A stretch of 64,000 bases of DNA from Diadema setosum (taxonomy: Eukaryota; Echinodermata; Echinoidea; Diadematoida; Diadematidae): NCBI GenBank assembly GCA_033980235.1, contig CM067069.1, positions 34,521,041-34,585,040 on the forward strand, written 5' to 3'. Under the pieces are notes generated by a model. The model did no database searches. It was not told the DNA's origin and saw nothing but the letters and a program-made list of their open reading frames with translations. Shown one piece after another: positions 40,331 through 49,700 of this stretch; position 1 is the first letter of the stretch; every line of letters starts with the position of its first letter. The translations under genes and the position numbers were made by a program.

Positions 40331-40466
40331 CTATAGCTCAGTCGGTAGAGCACCGGTCTGGCAATCCGGAGGTCTCGGGTTCGAATCCCATTGGAATCCC
40401 ATTTTCTTTGCTCACTTTTCCACTAATAATTTATATTCTTTCTGGTCAGTTTATTCTGTCTTTATT
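40331..40466 (+). mobile_element. tRNA-derived SINE, copy 1
   Basis: Pol III boxes are intact: A box TAGCTCAGTCGG (40334-40345) and B box GGTTCGAATCC (40378-40388). The anticodon loop CTGGCAA has GGC in the anticodon position. The acceptor ends do not pair well, and a non-tRNA tail (CCCATTTTCTTTGCTCACTT onward) is shared with copy 2, so this is a SINE and not a tRNA gene. Preceded by AGTTATTCTT at 40321-40330. Confidence 0.75.
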
Positions 40467-40654
40467 TGTTACAAACTCAAAAAGCTGCATCACTTCGGTG
40501 ATCCCTCGCATTTATCCCCAAGTTGAATTATCCTTCGGGTTTATGCCAGGTTCAAGTGTGTGCGTGTGTGTCACACACAAACACACTGCTATAGCTTCTG
40601 ACCACCCGAGCATTGAAAATTAAGGGTTTCTGGGACGAACACTGCACTAGGGCT

Positions 40655-40792
40655 TTCTATAGCTCAGTCGGTAGAGCACCGGTCTGACAATCCGGAGGTC
40701 TCGGGTTCGAATCCCGATGGAATCCCATTTTCTTTGCTCACTTTTCCACTAATAATTTATATTCTTTCTGGTCAGTTTATTCTGTCTTTATT
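40655..40792 (+). mobile_element. tRNA-derived SINE, copy 2
   Basis: Almost identical to copy 1 through the same tail (TCTTTCTGGTCAGTTTATTC). The anticodon loop is CTGACAA (GAC), and the T arm TCGGG/CCCGA is better paired than in copy 1. It is followed at 40793-40802 by AGTTATTCTT, the same 10 bases that precede copy 1. Confidence 0.75.
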
Positions 40793-41237
40793 AGTTATTC
40801 TTGTTGTCTAAAAAGGAGAAATTATGGATTGACAATGGTTAGCGTCACCGTGGATTAGTTACGTCTATAGTTATCGTGGATTGTGAAACGATTTCCCTTC
40901 ATTTGCACAAACTTTGTGGAGATGAGCTAAATTACGAATCACAGGCCTTAATTCTATCAATTGAAACGTGCATAATTCACAAGACGTAAACTGTGTAATT
41001 AATGAGGTAATCGTTTAATTTCCACAGAAGAACAGACACAAGTATGTTGGATGGTGTCGTGAAAGATTAAACCTATTCCTTGACCTGTCTGACTGTAACA
41101 AATTGAATAGGCCCTACACTGCTTATTATCGCACGTTATGGAATGCTAGGTTTTGAAATGGCACGCCAATATAGCTTGTTAAGTTGGTGTAACATATACA
41201 TCGGTGCTTTTTCTCCTATCAAAATATCGAAGGAATG

Positions 41238-41570
41238 CTATAGTTTCGGTTGAGATGGGTATTTAACTTTTTTGCAAGGTACTGTAATTACAAAACCGCT
41301 CATGAAATGTTAAAGAGCATACAATTTTACGAGGAATTCAAAGTTTATTGATGAAAAATGGTTTTGAAATGACTGCGATATATTAAAAAAATAAATAAAG
41401 GTAAAGCAAACTTATTAAAAGGTTGGGGTCCCACCTTATATTATAAGTTGCTTAGTTTTGGATAGTTTAGCCATATCAAAAGCAATTTTCATCAAATAAA
41501 CTTTGATTTCCTCTAAGAATTGTACACTCTTTCATATTTCATAAGAGGTTTCTTGCCGCTGAAAATTGTT
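41238..41570 (-). mobile_element. TTAA-type fold-back MITE, decayed copy D
   Basis: Contains the family's internal words in order: GAGGAATTCAAAGTTTATTGAT, GGTTGGGGTCCCACC (altered centre) and CTTTCATATTTCATAAGAGGTTTC. The terminal TTAAAGGG ends are lost and the flanks are diverged, so it is older than copies A-C. Orientation is nominal because the element is nearly palindromic. Confidence 0.6.
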
Positions 41571-41711
41571 TATCCAACAGTGGTGAGCTAATGGAATAAA
41601 ATGGAGTCAAAAGGGATTTGAGCTTTCGAAATCTGGTCCCCTTTGATAGCGATTAATATTTACTTGTTCCAAACGCACAAAGCTTTACCAGAAATCAACA
41701 TACAATCCATG

Positions 41712-41893
41712 CAGTCGACTCCCATTATAACGCAGTCCTCGGGACCGGCAGTCTTCTTTCATATCGGAAGTTCGTCACATCCGAACAATGAAACAATGAA
41801 CAATAAAGAGCGGATAATATTGGGACCTGAATTTCGACTTCGTTGTAACAGTTAATAATGTACAACCGTTTTCGCTATAACGCGAGTGCACTG
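41712..41893. mobile_element. 182-bp pogo/Tigger-like MITE
   Basis: The left end CAGTCGACTCCCATTATAACG and the right end (inverted) CAGTGCACTCGCGTTATAGCG share CAGT, ACTC and TTATA at matching positions. TA follows the right end and TG replaces TA on the left. The TTATAACG word links it to the larger element at 51817-53839. No coding capacity. Confidence 0.6.
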
Positions 41894-42444
41894 TATTACC
41901 TTGTGTTTGCTTGAAATTAACTTTCCGTTGAATTACAGTATTTGCCATGAGACCGTGCATACATCAAATTTTGTAAAATTTTACGAAGTCATGACGAGGA
42001 TCATCATGTTCGACGTCATCAAACACTCACGCATAAAGTGGTTTACACGAACGTTGAATATTGCAAAATAACAACTGCTATGAATTTTATTATCGAACGG
42101 CCCGACCTGGGGGCATGAAAGAATTAACAAACAAGGTGCGTAAGTCTCCACAGTTATTTGGCAAATACAGTACAGTATTAGCAGTTAACAGTGGTTATAC
42201 AATACTGTCTATATACATCTGTACATTAGACAACTGTAAATAAAATAGAGAAAATAAACACTTATACAACAGCACAGTTCCTAAAAGGCACACGATCACA
42301 TACAGGGGCAGACACACACATTTGTCAACCGACTTTTTCAACTCGTCAACGCATTAACCATCATCATTGTAGGGTCTATCAAAACTAGAAAGATACGTCG
42401 CATGATATTAGATGTGAGCAGGCAGCAGTAAGCGTACGCTCGCG

Positions 42445-42735
42445 AAAGGGGTATCTCGCTGAGTGTCGAATGTTTGGGAACGTAGCGAACTCTAGGGAAT
42501 TTTAGGTTTCGCCAGGGTTCATTAACAGTAACAGACAGATTTCATTGTCGCTTTTTTTTTTTTTTTTGTCGAAAAAAAAAATTGAACATGTTCATCATTT
42601 CCTTGCGACAAGAAAATCCGTTTATGACAATAAAAACTGCTTGCGAATTTGATTACAACTGTTAACGAACCCCTAAATTCCTTAGAATTCGCTACTCTCG
42701 CAAACATTCGCAGCTCAGTGAGACACCCCCTAAAG
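42445..42735. mobile_element. Fold-back element with ~80-bp inverted arms
   Basis: The left arm (42445-42526: GGGGTATCTCGCTGAGTGTC..., GTAGCGAACTCTAGGGAATTT) is matched in reverse complement by 42661-42735 (GTTAACGAACCCC..., GAATTCGCTACTCTCGCAAAC, CTCAGTGAGACACCCCC). The centre holds a T tract and then an A tract that also pair. No ORF. Confidence 0.75.
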
Positions 42736-43039
42736 AGTAAGCTGTTTTAAGCGACGACGAGTTGAGCATCGAGAGGAGAAATAAGAACTATTGTAATAAA
42801 ACTCTTCCGTTATTGAGTAAAAGCAGGACATTCAGAGAGAAAATGAAACTTATCACCTGTATTTTGCACGTTAACCAAAATACAGTGGAAAATTATCAAA
42901 ATAAAGTCTAAGACAGGCTAAACATACCAAGCTTACCATAATCAATACGATTACTGTAGCTGTCCCACATTTTTTTCAAATGATCCTTACATTATTCGTA
43001 CTATAGGAACCTATCAATGAAAGCTTTAGCAAACTTTTG

Positions 43040-43047
43040 TGACGTCA
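43040..43047. promoter_or_regulatory. Consensus CRE (TGACGTCA), first
   Basis: Full palindromic CREB/ATF site in the first 65-bp unit. CRE sites are often within a few hundred bases of a start site; here a GC-rich patch follows. Confidence 0.45.
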
Positions 43048-43104
43048 TAATAAGAAGTACGCACCCTGGCATCACTTATCAATGACAGCTTTAGCAAACT
43101 TTTG

Positions 43105-43112
43105 TGACGTCA
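43105..43112. promoter_or_regulatory. Consensus CRE (TGACGTCA), second
   Basis: Second full CREB/ATF site, 65 bp from the first because the unit is duplicated. About 80 bp before the X-box. Confidence 0.45.
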
Positions 43113-43141
43113 TAATAAGAAGCACGCACCCTGGCATCACT

Positions 43142-43430
43142 ACAGACTGCGTGATGCGCAGAAGACTGCGCTGTCCGAGGAGGACTAGGCAACGTTACCT
43201 AGCAACACCTACGCGCTAAACTTTAGGCCTCGGGCGCGGCGGGGCGGGATACCAGCGCAACAGGCTAAAAGAATTCACTTCAACCAACGCCTGTTTATCA
43301 TGCGCGAAGCCAGCTGCCTGCTATGCAGCAAATTTATACAGCGCGCGGCAACATTTCCTCCTTTCTTTGTAGGTAGGAATATCCGTTTCTGGGCAGGGAT
43401 CGCACTAGCCTCGCGAAATACGTGAGTATC
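43142..43430. promoter_or_regulatory. GC/CpG-rich promoter-like patch
   Basis: Stands out from the AT-rich surroundings by many CpGs (GGGCGCGGCGGGGCGGGATA, CAGCGCGCGGCAAC, CTCGCGAAATACG). It holds an X-box at 43194 and ends near a good splice donor (AAATAC|GTGAGT after 43421). A promoter with a non-coding first exon is the simplest reading, but no transcript evidence is available. Direction could be plus (towards ODAD3) or minus. Confidence 0.4.
43194..43206. promoter_or_regulatory. RFX X-box (GTTACC T AGCAAC)
   Basis: Matches the X-box consensus GTNRCC-N(0-3)-RGYAAC in every position with a one-base spacer. RFX factors binding this site drive ciliary genes across animals. The nearest ciliary gene is ODAD3, whose ATG is 13.9 kb downstream. 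Confidence 0.5.
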
Positions 43431-43642
43431 TTCGTTTTCAACAATTTAACAATTCAACAATGTATAGAAAATCTAGCTATAAGAGACCTGAATGTCATGA
43501 ATGTATATATAATCTAGTCGAGTATTTCTGGGCAGGGATCGCACTGGCCTCGTCAAATACGTATTTTCGTTGTCAACAATTTGTCGTGTACTAGTATAGA
43601 AAATAGCTACAAGAGACCTGAATGTCATGAATGTACCGTATG
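43386..43642 (+). repeat. Tandem duplication, ~139-bp period
   Basis: TTTCTGGGCAGGGATCGCAC begins at 43386 and again at 43525, each followed by a CCTCG..AAATACGT word and later AAGAGACCTGAATGTCATGA. The second copy lost the GTGAGT donor (GTATTT). Confidence 0.85.
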
Positions 43643-43665
43643 TCCCCCCCCCCCCCCAAAAAAAA

Positions 43666-43721
<56 letters not shown>

Positions 43722-43730
43722 AATAATAAC
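43643..43730. repeat. Poly-C / (AAAT)n microsatellite
   Basis: C run, A run, then about 15 AAAT units ending in AAT units. Confidence 0.95.
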
Positions 43731-43731
43731 T

Positions 43732-44064
43732 CATTGCCCACATCTTAATGCAGAAAACCCCGTTCGATTTGCTTCAGTGGTCAATTTTGTAGAGGATGTC
43801 AGGAATCTCTTCCCTCCAAGTTTTGTCTATTGTATTCACACACAAGAGCATCGAAGTGCTAAACTTGGAAGAATCAAACTCATGACATGCTGTAAACAAT
43901 CCACTTTTCTCTGTGACCGCTTCACCAAACTGAATGGGGTTTTCCGCAAAATAGAGCTAAGATGTTTTATTTTAAAGCCTTGAAGTAGCATTTAGACAGT
44001 TTAATCATATTGGATGTTATCAATGCGAAAATCTGATTGTAATTTTTTGGGGGGACATACTGTA
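43732..44064 (+). repeat. Dispersed repeat, copy 2 (pair with 28478-28856)
   Basis: Same orientation and motif order as 28478-28856, from CCCACATCTTA to TTTTTGGGGGGACATACTGTA. It lies next to the AAAT microsatellite. Confidence 0.65.
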
Positions 44065-45117
44065 TATAATCTAGTCGAGTATTGATTACGACAGAGTGTG
44101 CAGACAAGAACGGAGAGAGAGTAATGTTGCTTTGGATGCACGCTGCTGGAGTGAAAAACCCACGGCCATTTATATTGTATAATAAAACCGTAAAAGTGAA
44201 ACCTAATCTAGACCTCAATCCGTATGACAACAATATGGATTCAGTTTTTGGATTAATTTACACAGTAATGCTTAGTTGGATTTTATACAGACTAATGTAA
44301 TAAATAAAAAAAAAATGCAGTAGGAGAAGAATTAATATCGTCATCATTGCTGACTTCAGAAACCAGACAAAGTTGTTTCGCGAATTAGCCAAGATTCGCG
44401 AAATTTAAATGCACGCGAAAATTTCTTGTCTAAACTATAGTCGGGGACACGCTATATTAAATGCCAGTGGCAATTCGCGGAAATTCAGTGCAACAAGTGG
44501 TATTTCTGGCTTTAAAGTATCTATTTAGTATTTCATATAGATACAGATGCGATTAACAAAAAAAAAACTAAGAAAAACTTGCATACATGACATCACCTCG
44601 ACAAATTGTGGCGTGTAACAATCACCGTGTTTTATAATTAGCACCACATTGATACTAAAATGAACTCTAATTTTGTTCTGGTTTACCACGGAGTTGAGAT
44701 GCATATCGTCCGGATATTGTCTATGAGACTATTGATCCCCGAGCCTGACAATGAAGCGCACTCTTCTTCTTCTCTTTTCCTTCAGAATAAGTAGGTCCTA
44801 CAGTCCACAATGTACAATGTAAGTATTTTTGTACTGTCTGGCAGGTCTGGTGTGGTGTATGTGGTACCGTGTGAAATAAATGCGGGATAAATTAAGTGCA
44901 GCAGCATCCAAAACGAACAAACAAACAAACAAACAAAACAAAGCAAAAAGAAAACAGCGTTCCCCTTCTATCAGAGCTGGAGTTTCTCTACCTAATCTTG
45001 CCTGCAACTGTTGGCAGAGGTACATTTGACAAGACCTTCTGGCAGCGAGTTCCATAGCCTTCGAGCTGTCACATTGTACATAACTGGCTCTGTTATGACC
45101 CTCATCACAGCTGAGCA
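44065..45117. other. Intergenic stretch before the transposase stop codon
   Basis: AT-rich; includes a fragment (44380-44545) related to 13390-13560 and a CAAA run (44925-44945). It presumably contains the transposase gene's 3' UTR on the minus strand, but the cleavage site was not identified. Confidence 0.4.
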
Positions 45118-46605
45118 TTATTTAGCAAAAACCAATAACGATAATGATCGTACATCCTGCACGAAATGAGAAAGCTGCTTACGATTCGACCCCTTAAGCT
45201 TTTTGCTTGCAATGACTTTGTCTCCTTTCACTTCCACAAGGTAGTACACGGAGGCCTTTTTCTTCTTTTTCCGTTTCTTCTCCTTTTCCTTCTCTTCCTT
45301 GCCAAACTTCTTCCGCTTTATTTGGATGGCTGCGTCACTATTGTTGCATTCGGGTAGCTGTTCTGCATTCATCTTCCTCTTGGAGAGTTTTTGTTTCACA
45401 CTTGGGATGACAAGCTGTTGTTCAAGAGCTGAGCTGAGCTGAGGTGGGCCATCCCGCATCATCAGGCGCCCTCTCGGCGGACTGGTCTTGTGAGCAGCTT
45501 CTCTGTTCCGTCTTGCTGGAGATGCTTCGGAGGAGGTATCGATTGAGGAAGACGAGGGGGACTCGATGGTAGAATGTGAGGGAGCCTCGATGGCGGAAGT
45601 TGAGGGGACCTCAATGGCAGAAGGTGAGGGGACCTCGATGGCTGAAGATGAGGCCTCAATGGCGGGATCTGTGGAGTTTCCGAACGCAGCAATTGGTCCA
45701 AGTTTGTCCGCGTTGTAAACCTTTGTGAAAGGGAATATCCCCGCTTCCTCAAAGCCACTCATGGGTAGTTGCGGGTTTGAGGACACTTCTTCCCATGCAG
45801 GCCTGAACACCTCCGCGAAGGTGAACTTCTGTACGACCTCCCCAAGATGAGCGAGCATGTAGTCACGTTCAGCTTTCTCCCAGGCAAGCTTCAAAGGGCC
45901 AAAGACGGTCAGGTCACAGGGTTGCAGAATGTGACTTGCGTTCGCTGGCAGGCAGTACAGGATAATCTTGTGCTTATGGCACAAATCCGCAACCTCCAGG
46001 GTTAGATGGCTCCTGTGACCATCCACCAAAAGGAGAACCGGCCGGGGCACATCATGTAGGACCAAGAATGGGACGAAGCTATTTTCGATGAAGTCATAGA
46101 AGATTTCACCATCCATCCGACCATTCTTGGATCTGCCCAGAAATGTTTGCTCCGGTCCCCCTTCAAGTGGATTTTGACGGAAACGCTGCCCGGGGAAAAC
46201 CAAAGTAGGTGGTAGGAACTTCCCATCAGCTGAGATGGTGCAAAGCAGGGTGATCTGTGACCGGTCCTTTCTGGACAGTTGGCTAACCGACTTGGATCCT
46301 TCTTGACATAGGACTCTTTGCGTTTTGCCACACAAAGGGAAGTCTGATACCTCGCAGGTAAATATTCGCGAAGGCTGCTTCAGGATGGACAGGGCTTTGG
46401 CTTCTTGCATGTGGTTTTCAAACTCGGTAAACCACGAGTCGACCTTCTTTTTTGTCAGGACGGTACGCTCTTTTCCGAGTGGCTGAGGAATTTCCTTGGA
46501 CAGCTCAGGATGCCTGGCCATAAACAGTCGCATCCACTTGTATCCGGGCAGATTGTTCTTGAAGGGTGTTTCTCTGTGATCATGGTCCAGTATCGTCTTG
46601 ACGAC
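45118..46605 (-). CDS. Transposase catalytic exon (DDE_1) and C-terminal tail
   Basis: Enters in phase 0 after a TTACAG acceptor and stays open for 495 codons. It encodes VVKTILDHDHRETPFKNNLP, GYKWMRLFMARHPELS (the WxxxFMxRHPEL start of this domain), the RNase-H-like core and a C-terminal tail. Core motifs seen: LLLVDGHRSHLTLE (second catalytic Asp, codon 46023-46021) and LPANASHILQPCDLTVFGPLK (third, codon 45915-45913). At the first catalytic position, where relatives read N-x-D-E-[ST]-G-F, this one reads CEVSDFPL. The usual Asp is therefore Glu (codon 46353-46351), with an extra Asp three residues on. The tail has tandem AIEVPS/AIEAPS-like repeats (about 45500-45665) and a Lys-rich KKRKKKKK block, a likely nuclear signal. 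Confidence 0.85.
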   Translation of the reverse strand, partial: VVKTILDHDHRETPFKNNLPGYKWMRLFMARHPELSKEIPQPLGKERTVLTKKKVDSWFTEFENHMQEAKALSILKQPSRIFTCEVSDFPLCGKTQRVLCQEGSKSVSQLSRKDRSQITLLCTISADGKFLPPTLVFPGQRFRQNPLEGGPEQTFLGRSKNGRMDGEIFYDFIENSFVPFLVLHDVPRPVLLLVDGHRSHLTLEVADLCHKHKIILYCLPANASHILQPCDLTVFGPLKLAWEKAERDYMLAHLGEVVQKFTFAEVFRPAWEEVSSNPQLPMSGFEEAGIFPFTKVYNADKLGPIAAFGNSTDPAIEASSSAIEVPSPSAIEVPSTSAIEAPSHSTIESPSSSSIDTSSEASPARRNREAAHKTSPPRGRLMMRDGPPQLSSALEQQLVIPSVKQKLSKRKMNAEQLPECNNSDAAIQIKRKKFGKEEKEKEKKRKKKKKASVYYLVEVKGDKVIASKKLKGSNRKQLSHFVQDVRSLSLLVFAK

Positions 46606-46730
46606 CTGTAATGCACAATTTGTAATTTATTCTTGATAAATCAAATAGTCATTTACACATACTATTTATGAAACTGCATGAGGGTGTGTCTCTGTGTGTA
46701 CTGGTAGTTGGACCTTCCTAGTGTGTGTTT

Positions 46731-46771
<41 letters not shown>

Positions 46772-49700
46772 GGAGAGAGCGAGAGAGAATATTGATGTTG
46801 TATACGTACATATTTCCAGTGAAAGTTTATAAAAAGAAGATCAAAATTGTTATTGTACTCCACCTGTTTCAGCTCCTCCTTCGTCTGACCATAACCGATT
46901 TTTGCCATTTGTCTGATCCACTCCGAGATTTTGTTCTCCTCGGCAACAGTCAGGTATGGTAGTTTCCCTATTCTTGCATCTACGGGTACTTTACCTGAAA
47001 TCTATATGAAATTAAATAAAAATATTTACATTATATATCAATTACACACAACGTGGGAGATATTTTTCAGATTATTTTGCGATACAAATAACTCTCATCA
47101 AAATAAGTTGCAATGTACAGTAGAGAGAAATTAACGTCAAAATAATCTACATACCTTGTCAATAAGGGTGGTTTTAGGAATGTTGTATTTCATGGCGGCT
47201 TGTCGGATGGACATGCCATCCACCGCGATGAGTTGTAGGGCGTCAGCTACGTCTTGCTGGGAGTAGTTGGCGCGATATTTCCGGGGCCGGGGCGTGATGG
47301 CAGCCTTAAAATACAAGAAAAAACATTTTACAACCATTTCTATTTTTCATCACTAAAATCAAACTGCATTCTGAAATAAGTGACTCTATTAAAGTCTTCA
47401 TAACATTGAAATGTTAATCTATATCGTGATTTTAAAGGTCCAATTTTACCTGTTTTGTAAACACCTGCATGCACCCTCCGAGAGACATCTTAGCTATCAC
47501 GAATTCGAATGATACGCGTAACTCTGCCTGTAAAGTATACTCAGGCAAAAAAAAAATAAATAAAAAATAGAAATTAAAAAGAAGAATATGTAATATATTC
47601 GTGATTTCATAAATTTATCGTGCGGTCAACAAGAGACGAGTCTTCTATAGTCTAATTTTTCATTCAAAAAAAAAAAAAAGAGTGATTCAGTTTCACACAT
47701 GGGTATTATGTAGGGCTAATCCACAACGTGGAAGATGTTTTTCGGATTATTTTGCGATACGAATTTATAAGCAAAGTTGGAATATACAGTAGAGAGAAAT
47801 TAACATCAAAATAATCTACATACCTTGACAACATGGGTGGTTTTAGGAATGTTGTATTCTATGGCGGCCTTTCGGATGGACTTGCCATCCAACGCGTTGC
47901 GTTGTAGGGCGTCAGCCACATCTTGCTGGGAGTATTTGGCTCGATTCTTCCGGGTCGTGGTGGCAGCCTCAAAATACAAGAGAAACCATTTTACAACCAT
48001 TTATTGATTCTATTTTTTATAACTAAAATCAAATCGCATTCAACGGTTTGAAATAAGTGACCCTATTAAAGTCTTCATAACATTGAAATGTTAATCTATA
48101 TCGTGATTTTAAAGGTCCAAACACATTTGGGTTGGGTTTATTATTTTGTAAGCGAACTTGAAATTGATTTTTATTGTTGCAGTGGGTTACATGATTCGTT
48201 GAGGCTTGTGCGAGTATACAAAAACTATTAGCGCAACAAGTGGATAGACCCTAACAGGCCTATTATTTAGTTTGTTTGTTTGTTTGTTTTTTGTTTGTTT
48301 CACTTTTCCATCGAAGACGATGGCTGGATAGCTCATATTCATCTGCACTAGCTGGTCTCCCATAGGGTCCAAGTGGATGTGAGGCGGGACTACTTGACTG
48401 GGTTATGCACCCTCCTCCTTGCAATGAATGAATAAATGAATGAATGAATGAAGCGCGGGATCGTGTTTGTACGTGTATGAGTTGTGACTCTTTCATTCAC
48501 GGGACCTTCATTTTATGTCCTATCCGAGGGACAAAGTGTTCTGCTCCTTACTAGAGGCAGGGCCGGCGGAACTGCCCCCCCCCCCCCCACACACACACAC
48601 ACTTGTTTTTCTGGAAAGGTTTTTTTCTTTAGTATTTGAGAGAGTGTGTGTGTGGTGTGTGTGTGTGTGTGTGAGTGTGTGGCTTGTCAGCTGAAGAAAA
48701 ATCCCGGAAGTGGGAAGTGACGCTGTCAGAGAGTTGTGCTGAGGGCCTTCCGCCCCCCCCCCCCTTTTTTTTTTGCTTGTTAGCTAGTAAAACCCGGAAG
48801 TGGTACCAGAAATACAAACTGCCCCCCCCCCCCCCCACACACACACACACACACTTTTGATAACGTGGTGCCGTCCGGGAGAGAGACGGTATATGATTAC
48901 ATGATTACACGCAACATTCCCCAGTTAGACTCGGGAATCGAACCCGGGTCCTTGGGATCTGTCAGAGGCAGACGCGCTACGTTCAGTTCAGTTCAGTTCA
49001 GTAAGTTTTATTTCTCCACTTGTACATAACAGAAGAGAAGTATAACAATATCGAACATATTATTCACAAGTCAAGAAAATATAAATAAAATGTGGCATTG
49101 CAAATATATAATCATGTGAAATGATACATAAATATCATTTCAGATCTCAAAATACTCCGAAACAACTCATCATCCCGGCAAATAGCGTCAATCAGATTAG
49201 TTTCTTGGTACACTCTTTCGATATATTGCAAGCAAACATTAAACGGTGAAAGACGGGTACTCAAACCCTTACCAGAACTATGTTTTCACTTTAAATAAAG
49301 ATAAAATTACACCATATACCATTTAAATGATTGACAACATTTATATCGAACGAACGGGGGAAAATACAATTTTTTTCAAAGTTATCATTCCACTGTGAAT
49401 TTTATCTGTTTTGTGAACACCTGCATGCACCTTCCGTCAGACATCTTAGCTATCACGAATATGAATTATATGTGTAAGTTTACCTGTAAAGTATACTCGG
49501 GTACAAAACAAAAACAAAACAAAACAAAACAAAAACGTAATATATTCGTGATTGCATAAATTTATTGTACGGTCAACAAGCAACGAGTCTTCTATAGTCT
49601 AATTTTTCATTCAAAAAAAAAAAAAAAAGAAGAAGAAGAAGAAGAAGAAGACAGTGTTTCAGTTTCACACATGGATATATGTAGGGCTAATCCACAACGC

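Larger units (their letters stand above)
43012..43141 (+). repeat. Tandem duplication, 2 x 65 bp, each with a CRE
   Basis: Two adjacent 65-bp units (starting 43012 and 43077), each holding AGCTTTAGCAAACTTTTG followed by a palindromic TGACGTCA. They lie just before a GC-rich patch. Confidence 0.9.
47455..48990 (-). repeat. Segmental duplication, unit I
   Basis: Contains HTH copy 2 and flanks that match 49415-51185 in order. Shared pieces: CACCTGCATGCACC and TATCACGAAT words, the CGAGTCTTCTATAGTCTAAT stretch, the HTH exon, ACAAAAACTATTAGCGCAAC, CCATCGAAGACGATGGCTGG-like sequence, GGGTTATGCACCCTCCTCCT and a poly-C/CA tract. Part of it (about 47700-48125) is also similar to the HTH copy 1 region (about 47050-47460). 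Confidence 0.8.

Noticed and set aside
40655..40727. A functional tRNA-Val (GAC) or tRNA-Ala gene at the SINE heads
   Set aside because: A and B boxes and the T arm are good, but the acceptor ends mispair (C-C and T-T at the first positions) and the tail is shared between copies, which fits SINEs.
45462..46331. Pro-rich and other minus-strand ORFs overlapping the transposase exon
   Set aside because: They are alternative frames of the long DDE_1 exon, which carries the recognisable motifs.
47151..47154. Using the stronger donor AAG|GTATGT for the HTH exons
   Set aside because: It leaves phase 0, while every usable acceptor before the PYLTVAEE exon needs phase 1. The GT four bases later restores the frame, although it is a weaker donor, so this junction remains the least certain in the gene.
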